Made by a program: the position numbers and the translations under genes. A stretch of 64,000 bases of DNA from Hymenobacter amundsenii (lineage in GTDB: Bacteria > Bacteroidota > Bacteroidia > Cytophagales > Hymenobacteraceae): the NCBI RefSeq assembly GCF_002204745.1, contig NZ_NIRR01000008.1, forward strand, positions 78,422 to 142,421, written 5' to 3'. How positions within the stretch are numbered: position 1 is the first letter of the stretch; the number at the start of each line of letters is the position of its first letter. A model generated the notes under the pieces. It did not search any database and was not told where the DNA came from. It saw only the letters and a program-made list of their open reading frames with translations. Shown in pieces: positions 37,958-49,579 of the stretch.

Positions 37958-37976
37958 GGAGGGATGAAAAGCTGCG

Positions 37977-38417
37977 TTAGGGCTGGACTGGTGAGGCCGC
38001 CTTTTTCTCGGCATTGCCCAAGTTGAACTTGATGCCCCAACTGCCGCGTAGCACAGTGCCGTAGTCGCCCAGGCCAAGCAGGGCCACTTCGGTGTGAAAA
38101 CCTACGCGCCGGCTGGCAAAAGGAAACGCGACGATACCAAGCGGCACGACCCCTCCGGACAGTGTGTTGGTGCGCCCGCCCACGCCCGCATACACGTAGA
38201 AATCCTGCTGGTTAACGAATTTGTAGTTGAGCGTTAACTCCGGATTCAGGTCCGACGTGAAGGCGTCGGTGCCAACGCGCAGTTCGGGATGAAAACGCCC
38301 GAAATCGTAGGAAAGGCCCACAAAAGGCAGGTTCGACTGGTGGTAGGCCACGTTGAGCTGGGCCTGCGCAGCGAGGCTGCAGCCGCCAATCAGCAGCGCG
38401 GTACAGAATAATTTCAT
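37977..38417 (-). CDS. Hypothetical outer membrane beta-barrel protein, 146 aa
   Basis: The 146-residue protein starts with a signal peptide (F-C-T-A-L-L-I-G-G-C-S-L-A-A-Q-A-Q) and continues with alternating strands (L-T-L-N-Y-K-F, D-F-Y-V-Y-A-G-V-G-G, W-G-I-K-F-N-L-G). This is the pattern of a small outer-membrane barrel. No family could be named. It is convergent with moeA, with a gap of 19 bases. Confidence 0.65.
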   Translation of the reverse strand: MKLFCTALLIGGCSLAAQAQLNVAYHQSNLPFVGLSYDFGRFHPELRVGTDAFTSDLNPELTLNYKFVNQQDFYVYAGVGGRTNTLSGGVVPLGIVAFPFASRRVGFHTEVALLGLGDYGTVLRGSWGIKFNLGNAEKKAASPVQP

Positions 38418-38569
38418 AGTAAAAATCGGTAACGAACAACAGTGCTTCCCGGATAGGCTTTGCGCTGCAATGATGGCAAGTTTACTCCTGGGTTAGTCGC
38501 GTGTCAGGCCAGTATATTTTGGGGGCTAACGGGGTAGGGGCACCAAGTTTCTTATTCAACGGCCGGATC

Positions 38570-39013
38570 CTACCCGGTTACCCTTTCCTCCCCCTCAAAA
38601 TCGTGGCCGCAGTGGAAGCAGTGGCACTGGGGCTTGTCGGGGGCCGTGAGCCAGAAACGCAGCTTCACGAACAGGTTGTCGGTGGGGGCGGGCTGGTGGC
38701 GGCACACCACGTCGTGGTGGTGGCAGCGGGGGCAGCGGTGGGCGGCGGCTTCGGGCGGGGCGTCGGTTTCCTCAGCTACGGCGTGCATGCGGGTTTGCTG
38801 GGGGTGCAGGGCCTGCCGGGCCGCTTCCACGTCCTGGGCCCGCACGTAGAGGCCCACACTGCCCATTATCTGGCCATAGGGCCGGTTCTCGTTGCTCAGA
38901 AAGCAAGGCAGGCCGGCCGCTTCTACCTGGTTACGGGCCAAATGGGCCGCAATGGAATCGGTGAACGAATCGAGTAAGACAATGGCCGAAGCCTCGGGTA
39001 CATTCGGCGCCAT
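38570..39013 (-). CDS. DUF2007 family protein with C-terminal zinc ribbon
   Basis: The N-terminal 75 residues match DUF2007 (putative signal transducing protein) in pattern: D-S-F-T-D-S-I-A-A-H-L-A-R-N-Q-V-E-A-A-G-L-P-C-F-L and V-G-L-Y-V-R-A-Q-D-V-E-A-A-R-Q-A-L. The C-terminal part carries two Cys pairs, C-P-R-C-H-H-H-D-V-V-C and C-H-C-F-H-C-G, which could bind zinc. There is no signal peptide. The role is unknown; the family often occurs as a small soluble regulator. Confidence 0.8.
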   Translation of the reverse strand: MAPNVPEASAIVLLDSFTDSIAAHLARNQVEAAGLPCFLSNENRPYGQIMGSVGLYVRAQDVEAARQALHPQQTRMHAVAEETDAPPEAAAHRCPRCHHHDVVCRHQPAPTDNLFVKLRFWLTAPDKPQCHCFHCGHDFEGEERVTG

Positions 39014-39102
39014 GACGCAAAAAACGGAATCGGAAGGCTACTACGCAACCACGCACCCGTTGGGGTGCCGTGGAAGGTACGCATTATTGATTGGCTGGCC
39101 GC

Positions 39103-39246
39103 TTATTGAAACAGCGTCAGGGCTTTAACGAAGGTTTGCGACACGCCCCAGATCAGCGGAATGCCCACAAAGGCCCAGGCCAGAAACAGGGCCCCGCTCG
39201 AACTGTTTTCGGGGGCCGCAGAGGAAGTAGCAGAAGGCTGATTCAT
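39103..39246 (-). CDS. MFS transporter small subunit, 47 aa
   Basis: A short frame from ATG at 39246 to TAA at 39103 encodes M-N-Q-P-S-A-T-S-S followed by one hydrophobic segment (L-F-L-A-W-A-F-V-G-I-P-L-I-W-G-V) and F-V-K-A-L-T-L-F. Small one-helix proteins of this pattern accompany OFA-type (oxalate/formate) MFS transporters in many bacteria and are named MFS transporter small subunit. Here it lies 141 bases downstream of such a transporter on the same strand, separated by a palindrome. Its role in the transporter is not known; it may stabilise or assemble it. Confidence 0.78.
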   Translation of the reverse strand: MNQPSATSSAAPENSSSGALFLAWAFVGIPLIWGVSQTFVKALTLFQ

Positions 39247-39280
39247 AACGAAGAAGTTGAATGGAAAGGTGTTCGTTGTC

Positions 39281-39379
39281 AGTGGCTAGTTGTCGGTTTT
39301 TAGTTGTTGGTTGCAGTCAGTGGCACTTTTTACTATCACTGACTGCCAACCGACAACTAAAAACTGATAACTAGCCACT
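39281..39379. repeat. Palindromic element between the OFA transporter and its small subunit
   Basis: AGTGGCTAGTTGTCGGTTTT...GCAGTCAGTG and CACTGACTGC...CGACAACTAAAAACTG...CTAGCCACT face each other over 99 bases. It splits what is probably one transcript. Confidence 0.78.
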
Positions 39380-39387
39380 AGTGTAGC

Positions 39388-40797
39388 TTAATGGCCGCCG
39401 GCTTCGGCTTCAACCGGGCCTTTCTCGTTGTAGCGGTCATTTACAGCCGTTACGGCAAAGTTGGCCAGCAGGCCCACCACCAGCAGGCCCGCCATGGTAT
39501 AGAACACCGTTTGGTAAGCGGCCGCGCCGGTAAAGCCCTCGGCTTTGCGGCTCTCGTGCAGGAAGTTGACGATGAGGGGCCCTAATACCCCGGCCGTACT
39601 CCAGGCCGTGAGCAAACGACCGTGGATGGCGCCCACCTGGTACTTGCCGAATAGGTCGGAGAGGTAGGCCGGGATGGTGGCGAAACCGCCGCCGTACATG
39701 CTGATAATCACGCAGGCTACTACTACGTACAGGGTGAGCTGCAAGGTGTTGCCCAGGGTTGGAATGAGGGCGTAAAGCACGATGCCGAGTCCGAAATAAA
39801 TGCCGTACGTTGTTTTGCGGCCCAGTTTGTCCGACGCCGACGACCAGAAGAAGCGGCCCAGCAGGTTGAACAAGCTCAGCAGGCCCACGAAGCCGGCCGC
39901 GGCGGCGGCCGTTACGCCTCGCCCGGCGCCCATGTATTTTTCTGAAAATGTGTCCTGAATCAGTGGCGAGGCAGTTTCTAGTACCCCGATGCCGGCCGTT
40001 ACGTTGGTGAGCAGCACCACCCACAGCAGCCAGAACTGGGGCGTTTTCAGGGCGTTATCAGCCGACACGTTGTTGCTCGTAATCAAGGCACTGTGCTGGG
40101 GGTTGGGCACGTAGCCGGCCGGGGCCCAATCGTCGGCCGGTACCCGGATGGTCCAGACGCCGAACTGCATGAAAATTAGGTAAATCACGCCCAATGCCAG
40201 GAATGTGGCGGCCACACCCAGCGAGCCGGTGCCGCTGGCCTTAAAATGGTCCATGAGCGCTACCGACAGGGGCGAGGCAATCATGGCGCCGCCTCCGAAA
40301 CCCATAATGGCCATGCCCGTGGCTACGCCCCGGCGGTCGGGGAACCACTTAATGAGCGTGCTAACGGGCGAAATATAGCCGATGCCCAGCCCGATGCCGC
40401 CCACCACACCGTAGCCAAAATACACGATCCAGAGGTTGTGCAGGTGCACCCCCAGCGAGGCAATGAAAAAACCGCCGGCGAAGCACAGGGCCGAGGCCAT
40501 CATGGCCTTGCGCGGTCCTACGCGCTCCAGCCACTTTCCAAAAATAGCCGCCGAGAGGCCCAGCAGTACAATGGCGATAGAAAAGATAATGCCCAGTTGG
40601 GCCGGTGTCCAGTCGGCGGGGGCCGGAGCATTGGGGTCGCCACTGAGGAGAGCCCCAAGGGGTTTTTTGAATACACTAAACGCGTACGCCTGGCCAATGG
40701 CCAGGTGAATAGCCAAGGCCGCGGGCGGAATCAGCCAGCGGTTGTAGCCCGGTCCGGCTATCGTGCGGCTGCGGTCCAGTAAAGATGCTTCTGCCAT
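39388..40797 (-). CDS. OFA family MFS transporter (oxalate/formate antiporter type)
   Basis: The start is placed at the ATG at 40797, giving 469 residues with twelve hydrophobic segments; the longer frame adds 80 polar residues of no family character. OFA signatures are H-L-A-I-G-Q-A-Y-A-F-S-V-F at the first helix, F-G-K-W-L-E-R-V-G-P-R in the first loop, and G-L-G-I-G-Y-I-S-P-V-S-T-L-I-K-W-F-P-D-R-R-G-V-A-T-G. Members exchange oxalate and formate or import monocarboxylates. A link to the formate dehydrogenase 16 kb away is possible but not shown. The 47-residue small subunit follows. Confidence 0.88.
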   Translation of the reverse strand: MAEASLLDRSRTIAGPGYNRWLIPPAALAIHLAIGQAYAFSVFKKPLGALLSGDPNAPAPADWTPAQLGIIFSIAIVLLGLSAAIFGKWLERVGPRKAMMASALCFAGGFFIASLGVHLHNLWIVYFGYGVVGGIGLGIGYISPVSTLIKWFPDRRGVATGMAIMGFGGGAMIASPLSVALMDHFKASGTGSLGVAATFLALGVIYLIFMQFGVWTIRVPADDWAPAGYVPNPQHSALITSNNVSADNALKTPQFWLLWVVLLTNVTAGIGVLETASPLIQDTFSEKYMGAGRGVTAAAAAGFVGLLSLFNLLGRFFWSSASDKLGRKTTYGIYFGLGIVLYALIPTLGNTLQLTLYVVVACVIISMYGGGFATIPAYLSDLFGKYQVGAIHGRLLTAWSTAGVLGPLIVNFLHESRKAEGFTGAAAYQTVFYTMAGLLVVGLLANFAVTAVNDRYNEKGPVEAEAGGH

Positions 40798-41030
40798 GAG
40801 AAATGGTGGTTTTGGGGGAGGAGAAAAGAACGGTATCCGGCCCGCCGAATTATGGCATTTGGCCAATTCGAGCGGTTTAGACCTCAATAAGGTAGCCGCA
40901 CAGCAAGACACTTGGGTGAAATAAGCGCAACTATTTTTTGCTAAAATGCTATAGGTGTCCCGCTTTCCAGCCTTACTTCTTTCCTCTCCTGACTCCAACG
41001 GCCCATCAATCGGCAGTAGAGGGCCTAACG

Positions 41031-41055
41031 CCAAAAGCCCCGCCGGCAGCGGGGC
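41031..41055 (-). terminator. Probable terminator downstream of the lipoprotein gene
   Basis: GCCCCGC and GCGGGGC form a stem followed by TTTT on the minus strand, 28 bases after the stop at 41083. Confidence 0.65.
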
Positions 41056-41082
41056 AAAGGGCTAAACCAACGAACGATAACC

Positions 41083-41610
41083 TTATTCCTGCCCGACGGC
41101 CTGGCCCAGATCCTTCACGTCGCGGGTGGTTTCGAGGGCCGTGAACTCGGTTTGCAGGGCCCGGATGTGCAGCTCGTCGCGGCCCTTGATATCGAGGCGG
41201 ATGGCACGAAACCGGGCGTTGAGACGACGGCTAAGGGCGGTGGCGTAGTCCCAATCGCGCTGGGTCCAGGCTTTGCGGCGGGCCCGCACCTGCTGCATAA
41301 ACTGCACGAAAGCCGGCTCGATGGTGGCCGGCGTCAGGCCGTCGAGGTCGGCGTAAGGGCCCAGCAAGTCGCGGGTGAGGGCAAGCTCGGCGGCGGGGTC
41401 GAGGGGCTGGCGGTTACGGGCCCGGGAGGCGGAATCGAAGCGGGCGGCCCGGCGGCCGGCCACGCGCAGCTTGGCGGCAGCCTGGTCGGCCAGCGTATCG
41501 AGCTTCTGGGTTTCCTGCTCCACTACCTGCTGCCGCTCGCGCGGGGTCGAGTCGCAGGCCGAGAACAGGGTGGCGGCAGTCAGGAGGGCAAGCAGGGAGG
41601 GTGTTTTCAT
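41083..41610 (-). CDS. Hypothetical lipoprotein, coiled-coil type
   Basis: The ATG at 41610 begins a lipoprotein-like signal (L-L-A-L-L-T-A-A-T-L-F-S-A-C) with Cys19 as the likely lipid attachment site. The mature part of about 155 residues is almost entirely alpha-helical with high Ala, Arg, Glu and Leu content. The function is unknown. It lies just downstream of the TonB-like gene on the same strand, 45 bases after its stop. Confidence 0.7.
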   Translation of the reverse strand: MKTPSLLALLTAATLFSACDSTPRERQQVVEQETQKLDTLADQAAAKLRVAGRRAARFDSASRARNRQPLDPAAELALTRDLLGPYADLDGLTPATIEPAFVQFMQQVRARRKAWTQRDWDYATALSRRLNARFRAIRLDIKGRDELHIRALQTEFTALETTRDVKDLGQAVGQE

Positions 41611-41655
41611 GGTGCCAAGATAAAGCAGATTAACCACACTAAGCCCCAGAGAAGC

Positions 41656-42225
41656 CTACCGGCCCTGGAGGCGGAAAGTGAAGGGTAAATCAATTTTCGA
41701 CTCCACCGCGCGGCTTCCGATACGGGCCGGAATCCACTCATCGGGCAGGTTGCGGGCTACGCGTAGGGCTTCCTCATCGCAGCCCGAGCCAATGCCGAGC
41801 AGCACTTGCTGGTTGGAAGCGTGCCCGAGCGTGTCAACGGTAATCGTGACCATTACCCGGCCCTGCACGTTTTGGCTCTGGGCTGCGGCCGGGTAGTTGA
41901 GCTTGCTCATGTAAACCGCCAGTTCCGAGTCGCCGCCAATGAAAAAAACCGGGTGAGTTACCCGGGCCCGGGCCCAGGCACCGGGGGGCGTACGCACGGG
42001 GTAGGTAACGTCATCGAAGGGCCGAAAAAAAAGCAGTTTGCGGGCCGAGTGGTCGTACTTCTGGGTAATAACCTGCGACCCGTCGCGGGTGTAGGCGTAG
42101 TATTCCCAGACGCCTACTTTGGTGCCTTTTTCCATCATGCCGCTGGCCGTATCGGTTTTGCGCAGCTTCTGGGCCGGGGCGATTAGGCTACAGCAAAGTA
42201 AACAGAGAAGTAAAAAGTGTTTCAT
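41656..42225 (-). CDS. Secreted protein with TonB C-terminal-like domain
   Basis: The ATG at 42225 starts a signal peptide (L-L-L-C-L-L-C-C-S-L-I-A-P-A-Q). The first part has the G-x-K-V-G-V-W-E-Y-Y-A-Y toast-rack-like stretch, and the C-terminal half (residues about 105-189) has the TonB energy-transducer pattern: Y-P-A-A-A-Q-S-Q-N-V-Q-G-R-V-M-V-T-I-T-V-D-T-L-G and W-I-P-A-R-I-G-S-R-A-V-E-S-K-I-D-L-P-F-T-F. There is no membrane anchor other than the signal, so it probably acts in the periplasm and not as a classical TonB. Confidence 0.8.
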   Translation of the reverse strand: MKHFLLLCLLCCSLIAPAQKLRKTDTASGMMEKGTKVGVWEYYAYTRDGSQVITQKYDHSARKLLFFRPFDDVTYPVRTPPGAWARARVTHPVFFIGGDSELAVYMSKLNYPAAAQSQNVQGRVMVTITVDTLGHASNQQVLLGIGSGCDEEALRVARNLPDEWIPARIGSRAVESKIDLPFTFRLQGR

Positions 42226-42503
42226 AAGGGTGGGAAGTGGGGGCAGAAGAACGGAGTACTCGGTAAGACGGAAACAGCAGGCACGATGCAGTGACAATAA
42301 AAACCTATTTTAGTGCAATACTTAAATTTGAGACTATCATGCTCCTATAGCCGTAAAATTCCCTCTAAGTGGTTGAATTCACTATAAAAAGTCAGATGCA
42401 ACTGCCGCGCCCAGAAGTAATTCCGGGAAATTTACAAAAATATAAGAAATCACCCAACTTGATTGGGAAAGCATTTCCGGGACTTTACCCTTAACTGGCG
42501 GCG

Positions 42504-42965
42504 CTATCCGAGCTCTTCCCGTAAGGTTCGGAGCTGGTCCTGCAGCCCGGGCCAGGCGGGGCACAGGGCCTCCAGGCGTAGCAGGACGCGGAGCGTGCCG
42601 GGGGCGTCGCCAAGGGCGCGCAACATATTGGCCCAGCCCGAAAGGGCCCCGAAGTGGCGCGGTTCGCGGCGCAGGGTTTCGCGCACATCGCGCAGGGCGG
42701 CCTTGTACTCGCCTCGCAGGTAATGGGCGGTAGCGCGTTTATTCCAGCCCTCGGCATAATCGGGGGCAGCTTCAACCAGAAAGCCAAACTCCTGGATGGC
42801 CAGGGTGTAATCGTCGGCCGAGAGAGCCCGCATACCGGTTTCGAGGCGTTTATCGAGCAGGGGGTGGCCCGCCGAAAGCCAGATTTGCCAGATACCGTCC
42901 TGCAAGGTTGCTATTTCGGCGGGGGCCGTGGCTTCGCGCAGGCGGGCAAACAGGTCGTCGAGCAT
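42504..42965 (-). CDS. Tetratricopeptide repeat protein
   Basis: The ATG at 42965 gives 153 residues; the longer frame enters the palindrome upstream. Two to three TPR-like units are visible, for example A-I-Q-E-F-G-F-L-V-E-A-A-P-D-Y-A-E-G-W-N-K-R-A and A-L-R-D-V-R-E-T-L-R-R-E-P-R-H-F. No signal peptide. It is probably a cytoplasmic adaptor of unknown partner. Confidence 0.8.
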   Translation of the reverse strand: MLDDLFARLREATAPAEIATLQDGIWQIWLSAGHPLLDKRLETGMRALSADDYTLAIQEFGFLVEAAPDYAEGWNKRATAHYLRGEYKAALRDVRETLRREPRHFGALSGWANMLRALGDAPGTLRVLLRLEALCPAWPGLQDQLRTLREELG

Positions 42966-43000
42966 GGGGGTAACTGCAGAGTTGGGAAAGGCAAAAGTAC

Positions 43001-43105
43001 GACTGTCATCCTGACGAAGGAAAGACCTTATCGTGCTGGAACGGCGTCGTTGTGGTGGTCGCCTGGACAAACGTGTAAGGTTTTTCCTTCGTCAGGATGA
43101 CAGTC
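43001..43105. repeat. Palindromic element, GTCATCCTGACGAAGG family
   Basis: GACTGTCATCCTGACGAAGG and CCTTCGTCAGGATGACAGTC face each other over 105 bases, with ACCTTA and TAAGGT inside. It lies between metF and the TPR gene, and belongs with the element at 426-510. Confidence 0.82.
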
Positions 43106-43123
43106 CTACTTCCTGTTCTTCTT

Positions 43124-44080
43124 TTAAAACAGCGCTGCCGCTACCTGGCGGATGGTTTCCGACTTGCCCATGCTGTAGTAGTGCAGGCAGGGCACGCCGT
43201 GGGCCATCAGCTCGCGGCTCTGGTTGATGCACCATTCGAGGCCGATCTGGCGGGCCGCCGCGTTGTCGGGGGCCAGGTGCACGGCGTCGGCTAACTCCTC
43301 GGGTAAGTTCAGGTAAAAGGCACTGGGCAGCATCGTGAGTTGGCTTTTGGTGGTCAGCGGCTTGAGGCCTGGGATGATGGGTACCAGAATGCCCGCCTCC
43401 CGGCAGCTGCGCTCGAAGCGGAAAAACTGCTCGTTATCAAAGAACATCTGGGTCACGATGTACTGGGCGCCGCGGTCGACCTTGTGCTTGAGGTAGCGCA
43501 AATCGGCCGCGTAGTTCGGCGATTCGAAGTGCTTTTCGGGGTAGCCGGCCGTGCCGATGCAGAAGTCGGTGGCCCAGGTATCGTCCTGTTCCTCATCGAG
43601 GTACGCCCCCTTGTTGAGGTCGGACACCTGCCCGATCAGGTCGCAGGCGTAGCTGTGGCCGTCGGGCTCGGCCACGAAGCGGCCCTCGCTCTTGATGGGG
43701 TCGCCGCGCAGGGCCAGCACGTTATCAATGCCCAGAAAGTGGAGGTCGATGAGGGCGTTTTCGGTTTCCTCCTTCGAGAAGCCCCCACAGATGAGGTGGG
43801 GCACGGTGTCTACATCGAAGCGGTTTTTAATGGCTGCGCAGATGCCCACCGTACCGGGCCGACGGCGCACGGTTTTCTTCTCCAGCAGCCCGTTGGCGTG
43901 CTGGCGGTACACGTACTCCTCGCGGTGGTAGGTTACGTCGATAAACGGCGGCTTGAACTCCAGCAGGGGCTCAATATTGGAGAACAGCGTTTCGATGTTC
44001 TCGCCCTTCTTGGGTGGCAGCACCTCGAAGGAAAACAGCGTTTTGCCTTCGGCGCGGGCTAGGTGTTCGGTTACTTTCAT
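43124..44080 (-). CDS. metF: 5,10-methylenetetrahydrofolate reductase MetF
   Basis: The 318-residue protein starts at the ATG at 44080 with K-V-T-E-H-L and then F-S-F-E-V-L-P-P-K-K-G, the family start that holds the catalytic Glu. Other features are V-D-V... T-Y-H-R-E, A-L-R-G-D-P, F-C-I-G-T-A-G-Y-P-E and Q-M-F-F-D-N. It makes 5-methyltetrahydrofolate, the methyl donor for MetH encoded just upstream on the same strand. A palindrome lies between the two genes. The set is probably controlled by the SAM riboswitch before metH. Confidence 0.93.
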   Translation of the reverse strand: MKVTEHLARAEGKTLFSFEVLPPKKGENIETLFSNIEPLLEFKPPFIDVTYHREEYVYRQHANGLLEKKTVRRRPGTVGICAAIKNRFDVDTVPHLICGGFSKEETENALIDLHFLGIDNVLALRGDPIKSEGRFVAEPDGHSYACDLIGQVSDLNKGAYLDEEQDDTWATDFCIGTAGYPEKHFESPNYAADLRYLKHKVDRGAQYIVTQMFFDNEQFFRFERSCREAGILVPIIPGLKPLTTKSQLTMLPSAFYLNLPEELADAVHLAPDNAAARQIGLEWCINQSRELMAHGVPCLHYYSMGKSETIRQVAAALF

Positions 44081-44084
44081 TGAG

Positions 44085-44182
44085 GTAGGGGCGGGGCTTG
44101 CCCCCGCCCGGCTAGCGGAACGATGTCGTGAAAAAGGATTGGGCAGACGGCGCGACCGTCCGGGCGGGGACAAGCCCTGCCC

Positions 44183-44186
<4 letters not shown>
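44085..44186. repeat. Palindromic element between metH and metF, with the metH stop codon
   Basis: GTAGGGGCGGGGCTTGCCCC and GGGGACAAGCCCTGCCCCTAC face each other. The minus-strand TAG at 44183-44185 that ends metH is part of the right arm. The core is shared with 29694-29792. Confidence 0.82.
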
Positions 44187-48001
<3,815 letters not shown>

Positions 48002-48076
48002 GGCGGCGCTTCGGATAAATCGGCGGCAAAAAAGCCTATCCAGAAAGAGCCGGGCGCATAAGGCCGGTTCCGTAAC

Positions 48077-48184
48077 TTATCTTCTTCCAGCCCGCAAAAC
48101 GGCCCGAAACGGGAGTTAGCACCTTATTTTATTTCAGGTTGCTAAGACGTCATCGGGCCCAATCCCTCGGTCTTTCTGGATAAG
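48077..48184 (-). ncRNA. SAM-I (S-box) riboswitch upstream of metH
   Basis: On the minus strand the element begins with CTTATCCAGAAAG and ends with GAAGATAAG, which pair as P1. Between them all conserved parts occur in order: GAGGGA, GGCCCGATGA, GCAACC, and GGTGCTAACTCC. This is the S-adenosylmethionine-binding S-box fold. It lies 76 bases before the metH start and should lower expression of metH, and probably metF, when SAM is plentiful. Downstream, the sequence CTTTCTGGATA (48037-48047, minus strand) can pair with the first half of P1, which offers a simple switch. Confidence 0.9.
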
Positions 48185-48192
48185 TAACGAAG

Positions 48193-48223
48193 CGAAGGTA
48201 CAACCGGAATGCTCAGAATTCAA
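48193..48223 (-). promoter_or_regulatory. Promoter of the SAM riboswitch-metH transcript
   Basis: On the minus strand TTG, a 20-base spacer and TACCTTCG (one mismatch to TAnnTTTG) lie immediately before the riboswitch, so that transcription would start about at its first base. Confidence 0.55.
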
Positions 48224-48342
48224 GACAGTCCCCAATCCGATCCGGGCCTGGAGGAAGAGCACCACAATTTGGGTTTTCCTGAACGCACGAACTGGTTTCG
48301 CGTAGGATTCAACACCACCTTACCTCTTTTCGCACTACCTCT

Positions 48343-49338
48343 ATGACTACTAAAAAGAACCCTGCCCCCGCCCAAGATCCCAAGCCCGCCGCCCAGCCGG
48401 CCGCGAAAACTGCCGCCACGCCCGCCGCCAAAAAAGCCGCTCAGGCTGCCGATAAAGCTCCCAAGCCCGTGAAGCGGCCCACTGCCAAAGACATGAAGCA
48501 GCACGCCCAGACGCTGCCCTACCCGGCTAAGCAGGCTGATATGGAGCTGCAGCCGGGGATGAGCTTCAGCACCTACCGCCCCGCCGGAAAGCTCCAAGAC
48601 AAGGTGGCCCTGATAACCGGTGCCGACTCGGGTATCGGGCGGGCCGTGGCCGTGGCCTTTGCCATGGAAGGCGCCCACGTGGCCGTGCTCTACAACGAAA
48701 ACACCGTGGACGCCGAGGAAACCAAGCGCCTCGTGGAAGCCCAGAACCGCCAGTGCATTCTGCTCAAGCACGATGTGCGCGAGCCCGAGCAGTGCCGCCA
48801 AGCGGTGGCCCGCACCCGCAACGAGCTGGGTGGCCTCAATATATTGGTCAACAACGCCGCCTACCAGATGAGCCAGCAGAAGTTCGAGGATATCCCGGAG
48901 GAACAGATCCGCCGCACCTTCGACACCAACATCCTGGGCTACATCTGGATGGCGCAGGCCGCCGTGCCTCACCTGAAGGAGCACGACTGCATCATTAATA
49001 CCGGCAGCATCGTGGGCCTTACCGGCATCCCGATCCTGATTGATTACGCCAGCACTAAAGCTGCCATTCACGGCTTCACCAAGAGCCTGGCCCAGAGCCT
49101 GGGCGAGCGGAATATCCGCGTGAACTGCGTAGTGCCCGGCCCAGTATGGACGCCCAACATACCCGGTACTATGCCTAAGGAGGAAATTGAGAAGTTCGGC
49201 CACGAAGTAGCCCTGGCCCGCCCCGGCCAGCCCGAGGAGCTGGCCCCGGCTTACGTGCTGCTGGCCTCCCAGGACGGCTCGTTCATGACTGGCTCGCTCA
49301 TCCACGTCACGGGTGGCAAAATGAGCAGCGACGGGTAG
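48343..49338 (+). CDS. SDR family oxidoreductase with Lys/Ala/Pro-rich N-terminal tail
   Basis: Residues about 85-331 form a classical short-chain dehydrogenase: T-G-A-D-S-G-I-G for NAD(P) binding, N-N-A-A-Y-Q, the catalytic Ser in N-T-G-S-I-V-G and the Y-A-S-T-K pair, and P-G-P-V-W-T-P. This set is that of the YghA/general-stress type (glucose-1-dehydrogenase-like) SDRs. The first 55 residues are a low-complexity tail of Lys, Ala and Pro resembling histone H1-like tails, and the following M-K-Q-H-A-Q-T-L-P-Y-P-A-K-Q-A stretch is a normal YghA-type start. The tail could bind nucleic acid or membranes. The gluconate dehydrogenase-like genes downstream suggest sugar oxidation. Confidence 0.88.
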   Translation: MTTKKNPAPAQDPKPAAQPAAKTAATPAAKKAAQAADKAPKPVKRPTAKDMKQHAQTLPYPAKQADMELQPGMSFSTYRPAGKLQDKVALITGADSGIGRAVAVAFAMEGAHVAVLYNENTVDAEETKRLVEAQNRQCILLKHDVREPEQCRQAVARTRNELGGLNILVNNAAYQMSQQKFEDIPEEQIRRTFDTNILGYIWMAQAAVPHLKEHDCIINTGSIVGLTGIPILIDYASTKAAIHGFTKSLAQSLGERNIRVNCVVPGPVWTPNIPGTMPKEEIEKFGHEVALARPGQPEELAPAYVLLASQDGSFMTGSLIHVTGGKMSSDG

Positions 49339-49579
49339 CGTAATTTGGGGAAGTGATACTATAGTAAGTTGCTGTTCGGCTGGTTTTGGCAGTGTTGAAG
49401 GGCTGCCGGATAACTCATTTTCACCCGCTCAAAACCCAACCCCACCTCTTGCCTGTTTACCTCGCACGCTGCCGTGCTTATCTGGCTGAGTGCTATTCGG
49501 CTGGCCCCAATGGTGCCCTTCGCGCCGTTGGGGCACCGAATATAAAGCTCACCACCTCACTATTTCCCCACCTCACTCT

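Noticed and set aside
48002..48230. A cobalamin riboswitch before metH
   Set aside because: The B12-box pattern is absent, whereas all parts of a SAM-I riboswitch are present.
48220..49305. A 361-codon open frame opposite the SDR gene
   Set aside because: The SDR reading has all catalytic motifs; the opposite frame does not match a family and starts by reading through the metH promoter.
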